DNA of 64,000 bases, taken from Teratosphaeria epicoccoides. Its lineage: Eukaryota; Ascomycota; Dothideomycetes; Mycosphaerellales; Teratosphaeriaceae. Of this stretch, positions 24,037 through 36,085 are shown piece by piece. Position numbers and translations under genes: made by a program. The notes under the pieces were generated by a model that worked only from the letters and a program-made list of their open reading frames with translations, did not search any database and was not told where the DNA came from. Each line of letters starts with the position of its first letter. Positions within the stretch are counted from its first letter, which is position 1. Location of the stretch: positions 248,001 to 312,000 of the forward strand of contig JADDMT010000033.1 in the NCBI GenBank assembly GCA_021401465.1, in the 5' to 3' direction.

Positions 24037-24180
24037 TGCGATGATGCGGAGCGCTGCGTGTGTTGTTCGTGTTTATGATCCACGCGAGCGCGAGTGCCGG
24101 CACACGTGCTTGGCGGGACGATCGATTCGGGTGGAGTTTGCCGAGCGCGGCGCTATCCGACGGTTTCTGGAGGGGGTACT

Positions 24181-25507
24181 AATGCCGGTTACCACTTTCA
24201 TGCCTTCTGTAGTAAAGGTAGTATGTACTCTAGAAATAGCATTGTTTTCTATAATATTAGCAAAGCTGACATGAAAGTAGCATTTAGTGCTATAGATAGT
24301 TTAATTAAGTCTTACTACTAGGACAAGATGTCTAGGTAATGCTTAAGCTCTTAATCTACAGCATTCTATTAGCTATAAGCTACTCTTATATTAGAAGGCT
24401 ATCTTCTCTAGGTGTTTATATAGAACATTAATATTCTAGAGGTATGTAATATTAAGCTCCTTATAAATACTATGTTTATATATAGCTATATTAACAAAGC
24501 TTATTATACTGTTATTACTACACATTAGTCTACTATTAGAGCTACCTTTCTATGTAGTAACAACTATCTAAGCTCTCTTATCCTACCCTATCTAAGGCCT
24601 TAAATACTTTGTAATCTACATTAGTATAGATTATTATAGATATTATTTTTATCTATAATAGTAAGAACCTATAGTGTTACTACTATTATTAGTAATATAA
24701 TCCATGCTTCTTAAATACTACCTCTGTAGATTATCTTAGTAAAACTGCTAACTTCATGTGTTATAGTAGTCTTACTCTTTTATTAATAAACAGGCATATT
24801 AAGCTCTATGCTATAAGTAGTAGCATTAGCTGCAAGATCTAGTATCTTGGCCTTAATTATGTCTTTAATAGCATCTTTAAGAGTGTCTACAAGTGTTATA
24901 AGGGTAGGTACTAATAGCAGGAAGGTAACTAGGTATTAGACTTATAGAGCTATAAAGAATGTTAATAATAGCAGTTAACCTTGTAACTAACTCTCCTCTA
25001 AGCAAGAGAGGATTAAATTAAGATTAAGCACAAAGCTCCTAACTACCTGTCCTAAAGCTATCCCTATATACTAGAGAGACAGAGTAGCTCTATTAGATCT
25101 GTTAACAGACCTAATAGATCTATGTCTGTAGATCTGTAGACTAACCCTATAGATCTAAGAGTCTATTATCCTATGACAGATCCCTTCTCCCCTATAGGCC
25201 TATAGATCTATAGACTAACCTTACAGATCTAGGGATCTATCCTTATGTAATAGATCCTTTCTCCTATAACTATGCTTATAACTTATAGTACTCCTATGAC
25301 TATACTATGACTTATAGTACTTAGGACCTTTATGATCCTATAACTTATAGTACTCCTGACACTTATGACACTATCCCCCTCTTAGCCTAGCTCGTCCCTA
25401 AGCTACCTTATTAGTGTAGGGTTTCTCTTGTCATTTCTTTTTATGCTATGATGTCTTCTCTTTCTACATTACTGCCTTATGTCATCCTAGACACTAACAC
25501 CCCTTTA
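24181..25507. other. AT-rich relic DNA right of the island
   Basis: TA-saturated sequence without credible ORFs. From about 25080 to 25370 there are irregular repeats of agatct/tagatcta and of acttatagtac. Because Gypsy-4 runs leftward to about 25508, its 3' LTR should lie here, but I cannot define its ends without the 5' LTR for comparison. CT-rich sequence at 25420-25470 could be the aORF4 promoter. Confidence 0.4.
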
Positions 25508-25732
25508 ATGCAGAAACGTAAACTCCGCGCAAATCGAATCTATCGTTAGGGCTAGGACAGCATGAAGTCCTGTACTTAGTGTCAAGAGTTAAAGCTTGTT
25601 TGTTAGGTACACATTTCCTTAGGGAAATGTTTGTAATGTTACTTTAGTAACTGTTAAAGTTATGACGTAAAGGTAACAGAGGTCGAATAGAAGAAGTTAG
25701 GTAATTAGTAGAAAAGACTAATTGCTAATCTT

Positions 25733-25848
25733 TGTCACAGGTAAACAGCGTATATATAGGGGTTTATGTAGTATTTAACAAGTACAATAGGGAGAGAAGG
25801 ACTATCTGCTAGCTGTCCGGTCTTTTATAGCCGGCCTTGTTAGCGGGT
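25733..25848 (-). repeat. Truncated 3' LTR of Gypsy-1 copy D
   Basis: Matches the first 115 bases of the other Gypsy-1 LTRs (TGTCACAGG... through cttttatagccggcc), then stops at gttag, where internal sequence begins. Confidence 0.85.
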
Positions 25849-25849
25849 C

Positions 25850-26249
25850 TGCTGTCCGGGTATTTTCTATTAGTGTCCTCCATGATTCCGCTACTAACCT
25901 CAAGTAGCGTTATAGCCTAGGAGGTCATGGGGACCGTAAGTACTACTATCGCCTAGTAGGGCCTCCTGTGAGTTCATCCTATACTCTATGTGTTTCTGCG
26001 CGCTAACAGTTAGGAAGGTCTAGGGGCGTTCTACTAGTGCTTACCCTAGGTAGGTAGCAGGAGAACGTTGCTAGTAAGGGCAAGAGCCCTCGTTACTATC
26101 AGTCTGGCGCTACTACGTAGGGCTCCGACTAAGAGGCCAGGGACTCTGATAGCAGCCTAGTTAGCGGGTCTAGGGGGTCTAGCAAGGGCCCCTTAGGCAG
26201 CAGGGGGGCTAGCCCCGCTAGCGGGGCCCCTAGTGACAATCCCGCCTGA
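25850..26249 (+). pseudogene. aORF1 C-terminal fragment in copy D
   Basis: The frame begins at the deletion junction (VSGSAVRVFSISVL) and ends at TGA 26247-26249, where copy A has TAA. Ser/Gly-rich C-terminal sequence and KSPRYYQSG are shared with copy A. Conservation of frame between two diverged copies argues for past coding. Confidence 0.62.
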
Positions 26250-26479
26250 TTGTCGCTAGGGTCCTCTATCCTTAGCGCAGGGGCCTGCAGCTAGGGGGGG
26301 TTTTTTTTTCTTTTGTTGTATATATAGCTACCTAATGTCGATTTTCCCCTCTAACTTTTGTCCTTTCCTAAATGCCTATACTCCTCGTTACGAATGCTAG
26401 ACTCCCTTTACTAGGTCCTGTATCTCGTTTCCTTTTTCTTCTTGTCCTACCTCTCTCTAGGTCTGTCGTTATTCTCCGC

Positions 26480-29400
26480 GCTTCCCTAAGCCCGCTCGAA
26501 GCAGTCTATTACTTCGGTGTCTATTAGGTTTTCTAGGGGCTCCTATGTAGGTTTGTAGTACCCTGACTATTTTACTAGGACCTCGCGTCCTCTTCCCCTT
26601 CTCTTGTCCCTCGCGCAGAGTATCTCCTCTACTAACTACTCCTCGTGCGACTTAAACAAAAGGGGGTCTAGCTGTTCGTCGTCGTTCTCCTGCCTAGGTA
26701 TAGGGTCCTTGCCTGCTAGTCTTAGCAGGTTAGTATAGAATACTAGGTATATGTTGTTTAGGAGCCTAGTTAAGCAGATAGAGACTAGTAATAACACTTT
26801 AGCTACTATGTACTTCGCATGCTTAGCGTCTAAGCTTTTCTTAGGTCTCTCTGTAGTGTAGTTCTGTAGATCTAGCTAGACCTTGTTACTAACTTTATAA
26901 ATTAGGGCGGGGTTTTAGCGTTTATTAGCAGACTCCTCCTATTCTTACACGGAAGCCGCTATTGTTGCTTAGCAGATTCCCGTTATGTCCCGAATCTTTC
27001 CTACAAACCTCTTTACCCTCTTAGCTGCCTTTAACAGGCTAGGCCCTACAGGGTCCTCAGTTAAAGGTATAGGGCACTATGCTTTATAGCTATAGGTAGC
27101 GAAGAAGGGGCTTATGCTAATTCCCGAATGATACCTCCTGTTTAGCGCTAGTTAAGCTACGGGGAGCTATCGCTTCTAGTCGGATTGCTTATAGTTGATA
27201 TAGTTCCGGAGGTATGCTTGTACCTCTTAGTTCAGGCGTTTAGGGCCTCTGTCTGTTTATAGGTAGTACGTAGAGCTTAACTACTAGGACACGCCTATTC
27301 CTTTGCAGAAGGTCGTCTAGAAGGTACTAGTCTAGTTAGTACCCTAGTCGCTCGTAATAGCCGTTAGCATTCTATAGTACTAGGCCTAGCAATCCATAAA
27401 CTTCTCCGCGTACTCCTCTGCTTTCATGCTAGGTATTACCTGCAAAAATACGTACTTGTATAGGCGATCCTTGATAACCTATAGGTATCGACAACCCTCG
27501 GAATTAGGCAAGTCTGTCATGAAGTCCATGGAGATCTCCTAGAAGAATCTGTCAGGAACTAGTAATAGCTTTAGTAGTCTATGCTTATACTCTCTCTATA
27601 CTTTGTTACGACCGTAGTAGTCGTAGTTCCTTAGGAACTGCCGGACATGCTTAGACAGTAACAGCTAGTAGAAGTCGCGCCCTAGGATCATCGTTATAGC
27701 GTCCTGTCCTAGGTGCCTGTATACTATAGTGTTATGCACAGACTAAATGAGCTTCGTCCTAAGCATGTCGTTACTTTCGTCCCTAGAGTCTGAGGTCTCG
27801 CCCTTAGGCTGACTGTCGTTTGCTCCTAGGACCTATAGTTTGTCGCGGTATCGCAGGAAGCCCCTCTTGTCGATCTTGTAGTCCCCCGCTTGTAGTTTTA
27901 GCCTCGCTCTAGCTAGTAGCGCCTAGGAGCTACTCTTTACTACTTTTAACACTGTCGAGTATAGCTCGTCTTTCTCTACTATGGCTGCCTATAGGTCATT
28001 AAGGGTGCTGTCCTAGAACGGCCCTATAGGCTCCTAGTTAGAGGTTGCGGAGTTAGCAAATTGCTGTTCGTTCTCTATAGTAGTAGGTAACAGGCCGATC
28101 AGGGTAATTAGTACGATGTCCCTACTCTTATCTACAGGGTCCGGCTAACTCTCTACGACTTCTAGGTCTAAAAACCTCCTAAACCGTGATTCCTTATCTT
28201 CTGCCCCTAGCGTGTCCTGTTCTTGTCTTAACAACGCGTCTAGGACTACTCCTTTAGCGCCTAGGCGATATACTAGGGAAAACTAGAATTACGCGAGGGT
28301 CTCGTACTACCGTATCTGCCGCTTAGACAGCTGTTGCTTGACCATGAAGTACTCTAGGTTTTTGTAGTCCGTGAGAATAGTAAAGGGCCTACACGACTTC
28401 AGCTTAGGGCCCTAGAACTTCAGGCTAGATATCATGGCTAGCATCTCCTTGTCATAGATGTTATAATTAATCTCCGCCTTATTAAGTTTCTGCAAGAAGA
28501 AGCCTACTAGTCTCCGGACTCTGTTGTTTTCTTGTAGGAGAGCCGCCTCTAACGCAAACCCGCTGCAGTTAGTCTCTAAAAAGGTCGGCAGCTCTAGGTT
28601 CTATTAAGAAAGGACTAGCGCTAAGCAGAACTTTGCTTTTAGCGTTCTAAACGCGGACTCCTTGAGTTCCCCCTAGGAGAACGGTCTGCCCTTCCCTGTA
28701 AGCGCTGTTAAGGGCCTAGCTGTCTTCGAGTAGTTCGGGATGAACATCCTGTAGTAGTTAGCGAAGCTAAGGAATCTACGGACTTCCTTTTGTGTTTTTA
28801 GCTACTCCTAGTTACGCATAGCCTCTACCTTTTCTAGCTCGGTCCCTATGCCTTTTCTGTCGGCGTAGATTATGAACCCTAGGTACTTAATATCCTTTTT
28901 GGCGAACTTGCTCTTCCTAGGGTCAAGGTAGAGGCCCCTGTCCTAGAGCTTCTAGAGTACTCGCGTTACTTTAGCGAAATAGTCTTCTCGCAAACTGCCG
29001 CTATATATGATGACGTCGTCTATGTACGCAGAGGCGTAGTCGTCTAATTCCTCGCGTAGTAGTGTGTTAATATATCGTTAGAACGTTGCTAGAGCCCTAG
29101 ATAAACTAAATGGACACACTAGCTATTCAAATGAACTAAACCTCGTGCGAAAGGCTGTCTTGTACTTATGGCCTTTCGCTATACGGATTTAGTAGAAGGC
29201 TGACACTACATCTACCTTAGTAAGCTACTAGGCGCCCGTGAGGTTCCTCAAGGTCTCTAGTATTAACAGGAGGGGGTACCTATCTTGCTTTGTGATCGCG
29301 TTAAGGGCGCGGTAATCGCAGTAGAACCGGAGCCCTCTCCCTAGCTTCCAGACAAAAAGCATGGGAGCCGCAGCCTCTAAGTTAGTAGGCCGAATGAATC

Positions 29401-31410
29401 CCTTCCCTAACAGTTTGTCTAAGGACTTCCTTAAAACTAGTAGTTCCTCCTTCGACATGCTATATAGGGGTCCCTATAGCAGAGCTAGCTAGGATCTATC
29501 TATTCCTTCGCGGAGTTCGATGCAGTAGTCGATGCTAGGGCAGTGTGGCGCTAATTTTCCCGCTTCTTAGTAGCAGAACAGCAGAGCTATGTGCTAAAGC
29601 TCTAGAGGTAGCGCCTTTCTTAACTCGTCTATTGTCGGATATTCCTTTCCCTTTAAGGTCTCCGCGACATCTGCCGTTATAGTCGCGCATACCTAGGTAA
29701 AGTTCCCGCGGTCCTCGTATTCTTAGTAGTTCCGTCCTTCGTTTATCTACTGTCCTACTCTCCTATGCTAATACTGACGCCTTTCTAGCGCGGTCCGCAC
29801 TTTATTGTGAGCCTTCTAGGGGTTCCCTAGTATTAGGGGGAAGGCTAGATCCTTTACTACGTATGCGTATACTAGTTGCTAGAACCCCTCGATTTCTATC
29901 TAGAAGGCGACTACTCCTTCTACCGCGGAGTCTCGCTTTAACGCTGTTACGCCCCTCGCTATGCATGACTCTTTGCTTATTAAGCTCAAGCTAAGACCTT
30001 TTACTAGGTCTCCGTTAATTGCAGCGTAGCATTAGTACCCCTTATCGATGAGAGCTAATGTCCTGGTATTATTTGCTAGGACTACATCAGTATAGATCAG
30101 GTTCCTGTCCATGGATCCCTTAACTCTCTCCTATCCTTCTGCTAATGTCTCCGTTACTCCCGCTTCCTGACTCTAAGTAGGAGTTAATCTTTTCCCGAGT
30201 TATTCCTCCTAGGTTCCTCTGCTATTCCACTGTCCTCTAGCGATAGCGACACCCTAGTCGTATTAATCCAGGCTAGGGGTATAGCCGAGGCGTAGGGACA
30301 CCCCTTAACTTAGTGTCTAGACACTCCGTAGTAGTAGCACAGGTTATTCTCCTGGCGTTTCTCTCTCTCTATAGCGTCTACCTATTTGGCGCGTCATTTC
30401 CCCCCGTTGTTTTGTCAGGGTCCTTTGCTGTCATATTAGTCTCCTGTAGTATAAGTTAGTACTATAACCGTATCCCTATCCGCGTCTATTTAGGATCTAA
30501 CTCTAGGGTTAGGCACCTGTATAGCAGCCATAGGAATACCTTCGGAGTCCTTGTTCTTTTCTCTTAACTCCCTCCTATAGGCCGCCTTAAACTAGTCGGT
30601 TGCCTCGGAGTTTGTTATGACCCTTTCGACCTCCTCTACAAACGCGTAGTAGTCCCCCTTGTCTCTTACGTTCGCTATGTACATCCTAGCAGGGTTCGAA
30701 AACGAGTTCTTAAGGTATCTAATCTTCATGTCATCTGTCTACTAGTCCCCTCCTGCTAACAGCAGGAGTTCGTCGAATTCTAGCTAGTGCTTGTGCCAAG
30801 GCTAGCCTGCCGCGTGTCGGAGGTTTGTAAGCTATTCTAGAGCTCTTGCTGTCTTGTTACTATCCGCGAACATAGCCTCGAGTTACGTGAGGAAAGCTTT
30901 AGGGTCCTTCGCCCTATCCGGGCCTCCTTTCTCCTAGAAATGGCGCATCTAGGCGCGCTAGCGAGCGGGGAGGGTGTCGTAGATTGTGTTCTAGTAATAA
31001 TCTACGCCTATTAGGGGTTTTACCCTAGAGCGCGCCCTAAACGAACTCCTAATACAGAGCAGGTAATCCCTAAATGATTCGGCTTTTCTGTCCTACGTTA
31101 GTAGCCTCTATTCTCGGGGTCCTGTCAGTTCTATAACAGAGTTCGCATGCGTTGCTACGGCTAGCGTGTCCGCGAGGGTCTTTAGTAGCTCCTCTGACAG
31201 GACGCCTAGGTTTTGTCGCTGTCAGGACTCCGATTCATTTAACGCGGCCCGCGTGGCTGTTAGCTCGGCCATAATTTGCTGTTACTAGGTATGCATTCTC
31301 TCGACGACATAGCGCATTTCTGCTAACGCTTCCTCGTTCGTGGATCCTTCGGACACTAGGGTTAATTAGCTAGGAGACGGCCTTTCTATAGTGAAATTAA
31401 TCGTACTTAA
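26480..31410 (-). pseudogene. Gypsy-1 gag-pol remnant, copy D
   Basis: This copy spans gag to chromodomain. Gag covers about 30350-31400. An RT segment at 29228-29458 is among the least damaged (MLFVWKLGRGLRFYCDYRAL). The RT active site reads AYIDDVII near 29010-29040. RNase H follows at about 28200-28500, and the integrase at about 26990-27800 shows the same GPKRLN at the catalytic Glu position as copy A. The chromodomain lies near 26500-26650. Stops are RIP-type. About 1.5 kb of integrase and chromodomain here matches 1-1808 of copy A in reverse. Confidence 0.86.
31400..31408 (-). promoter_or_regulatory. Putative self-primer binding site, Gypsy-1 copy D
   Basis: atcgtactt (plus strand), two bases inside the 5' LTR. 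The LTR partner at 31458-31466 now reads aagtacaat, one transition away from perfect complement; copy B keeps all nine bases. Confidence 0.5.
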
Positions 31411-31570
31411 TGTCACAGGTAAATAGCGTATACATAGGGGTTCATGTAGTATTTAACAAGTACAATGGGGAGAGAAGGACTATCTGCTAGCTGTCCGGTC
31501 TTTTATAGCCGGCCTCGTCGCGTCGCACAGGCCTTAGCCTGTGCTAAGACTTAGGGCCTCGCCCTTTACA
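31411..31570 (-). repeat. 5' LTR of Gypsy-1 copy D
   Basis: 160 bp from TGTCACAGGT to CCCTTTACA, with the complement of tataaaag inside, followed by the target duplication atctt. Confidence 0.92.
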
Positions 31571-31908
31571 ATCTTAATTGTACGAAGGTAGTCCTAGCTA
31601 AGGCTTCGTAGAAGATAATAGGGGCGCATGTAAAGGAGATACGTCTTTGAAAACAGTTAGACATAGTCGACTAGGAGGTCGAGGATAGTCGCGCTCTTGA
31701 GGAGCGTAAGATTAGGGAGGATAAGGCCGAAGAACAGGCTCTCTTGCAGGCTAGGTTTCTTCTTAACCTAGATCCTTTAGCGGGTCTTGCTCTTAGTCCT
31801 ACGACATAGAGTGTAATAGAGGGTTTCGCTAACGCCTCGTATTAGGGTTTCCTCGATGGCGTAGTAGCCGAGCTAATCGACAGGGTCCCGCAGGAGTCTA
31901 ATCGTAGC

Positions 31909-34358
31909 TTATGATCTTCTTCCTAGGTTCGTTCCTTTCTCGAAACTTCGTATCTTTTACTAACAGTTTCGTAGATGTTCTAGGGGTTCCCAGGTGTTCT
32001 TAGTACTCCTATATCCTTCCTATTCTACTAAGTACTCTTGCTGTCTGTCCCGCGAGCAAGTGTCAACAATCTTCTTGACAGAGTACTTAGGTTCTTCTAC
32101 TTTAGGGTCAAGTAGTAAGGGTTCTGTTTATAGTGCGGCGTCTAGCGCTACTTGTTCTAGCAGAGAGACATGGAACACAGGGTGTATTCTCATCTGCTTA
32201 GGTAGCTATAACTGAAAATTAACTAGTCCTTTCTTGGCCTTAATCCTAAATAGTCCTAGTTTTACAGTGTCTAGTTTTTTACTAGGCTTGTCTGATTTGA
32301 TGTGACAGCAGATAAGATACACCTTGTCCCCCTCCTTTAGAATTAGTCCCTTAATTCTCTTACGATTTGCGTACTATGCCATGTTCTACTAATAGAACTA
32401 TAGGTCGAGTCGTGCTTCTGTTTGCAGTCGGCATAGATGTTCTACTCGTCTAAGTGCTACTAGGTTTAGATTACTAGCTAAGACATCTAGAGTGTCTTCT
32501 ATAGCTAATCTATATGCCATCTGAAATGGCGAGAGTCCTGTCGACTCTACTAGCGTACTATTATACGCGAGCTATACTATTAGTAACAACTCTACCTAGT
32601 TGTTCTAGTCCCTATTTACATAGGATCGAAGGTACTATTCTAACGTCTGATTTAGACGTTCTGTCTGTCTATCTGTCTAAGGGTAGAAGGAAGTACTTAG
32701 TCGATGTTTAACCTAGAATCATCTTATTAGGGCTCTCTAGAAGTTAGAGGTAAACACGGATCCTCGATCTGTTACTAGGTCCTATAGCATGCCGTGTAGT
32801 GCTACTACCTATTTGATGAAGACATACGCGATATCTTTAGTCTTAAAGTCTTTATAGTAAAGGATAAACTTCCTAAACTTAGTAAATTAGTCGACTACTA
32901 CTATGATCCTATTAAAGAACTCATTCGTAGCAGGTTCTCTTGACTAAGGTAGTTTGACGATGAAGTCTATAGCGAGCGATTCCTATAGCCATTAAGGTAC
33001 CTTAAGTAGTCGTAGTAGCCTATACGGTTTGTAACAGTCATGCTTACTTTGTTAGTAAGTCACATATCGACAGACGTAGTCCTCGATTGCCTTGCTTATC
33101 CTAGGGAAGTAATATTCTTGTCGGAGAATTTGCTTCATTATAGACACTCCCGGGTGTCCTGCCTAAGGTACGTCATGTTAGAGGTGTAGTAGCTCCGATC
33201 GTAAAGACATTAGCATGTATACTAATCCTTGAAACAGAAGGACTCTGTCTTCGTCTTCCTAATCCTCCTGTCCATTAATGTCGTCGCGGACAGCAAGTAT
33301 AGTTAGGTTGTAGACTAGCGCGTTCTTTAGGTCGTCCTAAAATTCACTAGTCTATGTGACAGTCATAGCTGCAAGTTAGTTAACTCCTAGCGTGCTATCG
33401 CTATTTTCCTAGAGAACAGCATGTTTCTCCTGCTTCACGCCCTTCATGTAGTTAGTCTGGCGGCTAAGTGCATTAGCGCGTGTATTATCAGTCCCCTTGT
33501 AATAGACAATCTTGCAGTTAAAACTAGAGAGCTCCTTACTCTACTAAACCTGTTGTTAGTTTAACTCTTTCGTCGTTATGAAGTATCGTAAGTTCTTATA
33601 GTCTGTGTAGACCGTGACCTAGTGCTTAGAACCTTCTAAGTAGACTCGCTAGGCCTTGTAGGCATCTACTATAGCTAGAAGTTCTTTGTCGTAGACATCG
33701 GAATAGAGTTTAGGTCTAGACAATTTCCTCGAGTAGTAGGCGACTAGCTGTAGTCGTCTACTCGGTCCTAGTTAACTTAAGCATGCCCCGAGTGCTAGGT
33801 TAGAGGCATCTGTTTCGACTATAATAGGCTTATCTAGGTTAAATACAAGTAAGATTAGCTAATCTGTAAATCGTCACTTAAGTTCCTTGAAGGCATTCTG
33901 TTAGGCGTTATCTTACACGAATAGTGTATCCTTTGTAGTAAGAGTCGTAAGTAGTGCCGTAATCTTCTAATAGTTTGCCACGAATCTTCGGTAGAAGTTA
34001 GCGAATCTAAGGAAGGACTATACTTCCTTAACATTAGTTAGCGTAGGCTACTCTTTTACGACTTAGACTTTCTTAGTGTCTATCTTGATTCTATTCTATG
34101 CTACTACGTAGCCAAGGAATTGTACTTCCTGCTTGTGAAACTCGCTCTTCTAAGGCTTAACCTTTCACTAGTGATCCTGGAGTTTCTAAAGTACCTTGCG
34201 CATGTAAGTCCTATGTTCTTCGATTGTCCGTGAGTAGACAAGGATGTCGTCTAGGTATATAACTACAAAGACGTTAAGGTACTCTAGTAGCATGTTGTTA
34301 ATAAATGCCTGCCATGTAGCTAGGGCATTTGTTAACCTAAATAGCATGACTATGTACT
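31909..34358 (-). pseudogene. Gypsy-4 pol, C-terminal two thirds
   Basis: Starting from the Gypsy-3 junction at 34358, RT reads YEYIVMLFRL, then the active site IYLDDILVYS at about 34239-34262. RNase H follows at about 33500-33850 and the integrase finger near 33040-33170. An intact YP-x-TDRQTER motif near 32650-32700 keeps the catalytic Glu. A chromodomain lies at about 31990-32110 (YSVKKIVDTC, then WEPLEHL). The frame ends in TAA at 31909-31911, next to the aORF4 TGA. RIP stops are frequent but this family is slightly less altered at the third integrase residue than Gypsy-1 and -2. Confidence 0.84.
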
Positions 34359-34363
34359 CATAG

Positions 34364-34620
34364 TGTTAGGACTACCTCCGCACATCCCTACAGAATCTAC
34401 CTACTAACTTACTAGCCCTAACTAGCCTAGCAGGGCGCAATCCGGCTAGGGTCGTCCCTATTAGGGCCCGGGCCGCCCGGGCCTGCCTGGCCTAGTCATA
34501 GTAAGGGGACTCCTCGATTCCCCTAACTTATCCTACTTCCTTCTCTATTGATTCGAGTAGTCCTACTATACACCTATAGCCTGTACTTTAGCTAGCCTGC
34601 GTTAGTCCTGTTACTTTACA
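34364..34620 (+). repeat. 5' LTR of Gypsy-3
   Basis: 257 bp from TGTTAGGACT to ACTTTACA. It contains a GC-rich perfect palindrome (gcccgggccgcccgggc region). attgattcg at 34547-34555 is the mutated partner of the primer site; the 3' LTR keeps atcgattcg. Confidence 0.92.
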
Positions 34621-34622
34621 CG

Positions 34623-34631
34623 CGAATCGAT
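34623..34631 (+). promoter_or_regulatory. Putative self-primer binding site, Gypsy-3
   Basis: cgaatcgat begins two bases after the 5' LTR and is the exact reverse complement of atcgattcg at 49212-49220 in the 3' LTR (one transition away in the 5' LTR). No tRNA-type TGG start is seen. Confidence 0.55.
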
Positions 34632-34661
34632 CCTACTAAGCATAACGGGCATCGTATAGTA

Positions 34662-36080
34662 ATGACGACTACAAGAAGTAGTACTGCTAGCGCTAATAGT
34701 AAGCAAGGGAGCATAGGCTCTACACTACCTAGCGAAAGTAGCGTAGCTAGTAACTAACCGGACCCTCTAGGGCCAGACGACAGCGCTTAGGGCGCAGGTC
34801 TTGAAAACTAGCTCGAGGCTGAAGACAGTAGGGGCCGTTTAACCCTTTCTAGGGAGTAGAGCTAACAGCGATAGTAGATCGCGAACTAGAGGGGTCTAGA
34901 TTAGGAGCGAAGCTTTAAGGGGACAAAGCTAGGCTCCGAGTTGTAGAGTAGAAGCTTAAACTAGCCCGAGCAGAACGAGAGCTCCCCTAGTTACAGGCGG
35001 AACTGTCTAGTTTAGACTAGTATGGCTAGCCTAGGCGGAAAGGGCCTAAATATGCTAAACCTAAGGTCTTTGACAGGCGTACGAGGGCTTGTTATAACGA
35101 ATAGGTACGTTCTATAGAGCGCGAGTTCTGGCGGCACCCGGGTCTCTAGGGCTAGGAGCACTAGAAGGTAGATATAGCCGCTAGCTACATAGGTAGCAAC
35201 TAAACGAATACTAGGACATCTAGGTCTAATCGGAGTGTCAGGCCCGTAAGAGTGCTACCCTATACCCTGACAACAACCTATAGGGCCTAGACTAGGCTAC
35301 TATGAAGGATGTTATGCTCAACTCTATTAGCTAACTAGCCGAGAGGCGACAAGTAGCCTTTAACACCTTGAAGAAGCTGCAGCAAGGCACGATGTCCCTA
35401 AGTTAGCTCCTAGCGGAGATGAAGTCGCACTAGGCCGAGATCGAAGAGGACCGGCCTACTATGTAGATAGCCTCCTTCGTATCCTGCTTGAACGTAGACT
35501 TAAAGAGGGCTATGTAGTCTGACTAACAACTGCCTGCCACGTTGATAGAGGCAGAGGACAGGGCTAGTCAGAGCTAGCGGCTAGGCGTTAGTCGGCTATC
35601 TAGGCCCCCTATACTAAAGCCTAGTTAGCAGGCCCCCTAGAGCCGAAGGAGGAGGACATCTGACAGCAGTAGGTCTCGGGACGGCAAACCGCAGCGTAAG
35701 CGCACCCTAGAGCGGCCTAGCTCGGGCTAGCCTACGTCAATCCCATCTAGGAAGACTACGTTGTAGATAGCTAAGCTCGAATGCCGTTAGTGCAAGTAGA
35801 TTAGGCACATTAAGAGGTATTACAAGCTACCTGCAGAAGGAGCAGTAGCGTAGGAAAAACTTGGGGCTAGCCTAGCGAGCTCTAAGCTGTAGCTAGCTAC
35901 GTCTACTACACTAAGGAGTAGAGGCAGGCGGCGGGGCCTAGGTACAGGCGTAAGGGTACCTACTACTACCTACTTCGAGTTAGGGCTACTATTCGAGGCC
36001 TACTTGGCGAGCGACAGGTTAGGGCGCTACTAGACAGCGGCGCATAGGACAACTTCGTTAACAGCCGACTCGCTAAGGAG
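34662..36080 (+). pseudogene. Gypsy-3 gag and protease start
   Basis: The ATG at 34662 starts gag (MTTTRSSTASANSKQGSIG). Coiled, charged central sequence follows. A CCHC knuckle sits near 35780-35825 with CX2CX4HX4C spacing, the last Cys now Tyr and Trp/Gln positions now stops. The protease motif LLDSGAQDNFVNS near 36025-36065 marks the start of pol. E2 interrupts just downstream (duplication gttag at 36081-36085), and the frame resumes at 44069. Confidence 0.85.
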
Positions 36081-36085
36081 GTTAG

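Larger units (their letters stand above)
20196..24180. other. RIP-free unique island
   Basis: Within a few tens of bases at about 20196 and 24180 the composition changes from TA/TAG-saturated to ordinary GC- and CpG-rich sequence, in which CA and TG dinucleotides are common. RIP acts on duplicated DNA, so this segment is presumably single copy. It holds one confident gene (22672-24036) and about 2.4 kb without a convincing one. Confidence 0.75.
25733..31570 (-). mobile_element. Gypsy-1 copy D, near-complete, internally deleted
   Basis: A minus-strand element with LTR sequence at both ends, flanked by the duplication atctt (25728-25732 and 31571-31575). The left (3') LTR keeps only about 115 bp. 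At about 25848 it joins the interior of aORF1 at a shared gttag, removing about 0.95 kb relative to copy A: the rest of the LTR, the polypurine tract and the aORF1 start. The element inserted into aORF4. Confidence 0.9.
25508..31914 (+). pseudogene. Antisense accessory ORF of Gypsy-4 (aORF4), split by copy D
   Basis: An ATG at 25508 opens a frame to 25732, where copy D is inserted. After the right-hand duplication the same frame resumes at 31576 and ends at TGA 31912-31914, for 187 codons in all. The first half has a Cys cluster: CT, then a TAG at a Trp/Gln position, then CQELKLVC, fitting CX2CX6C, followed by KCL, a TAA at a Gln position, and CYFSNC (CX2CX5C). The second half is a charged predicted coiled coil (SRALEERKIREDKAEEQALLQARF). 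It is opposite to Gypsy-4 pol, whose stop codon (31909-31911) abuts this TGA. The layout resembles fungal Cys-cluster plus coiled-coil hypothetical proteins; function unknown. Confidence 0.68.

Noticed and set aside
20160..24200. Inverted repeat bounding the island (gtaacggtgctag near 20161 versus the complement of a stretch near 24180)
   Set aside because: Imperfect, about 13 bp, and not at the exact composition borders; probably chance.
25080..25370. CRISPR-like or satellite array of agatct/acttatagtac words
   Set aside because: Irregular spacing and units; simple decayed repeats in AT-rich DNA of a eukaryote.
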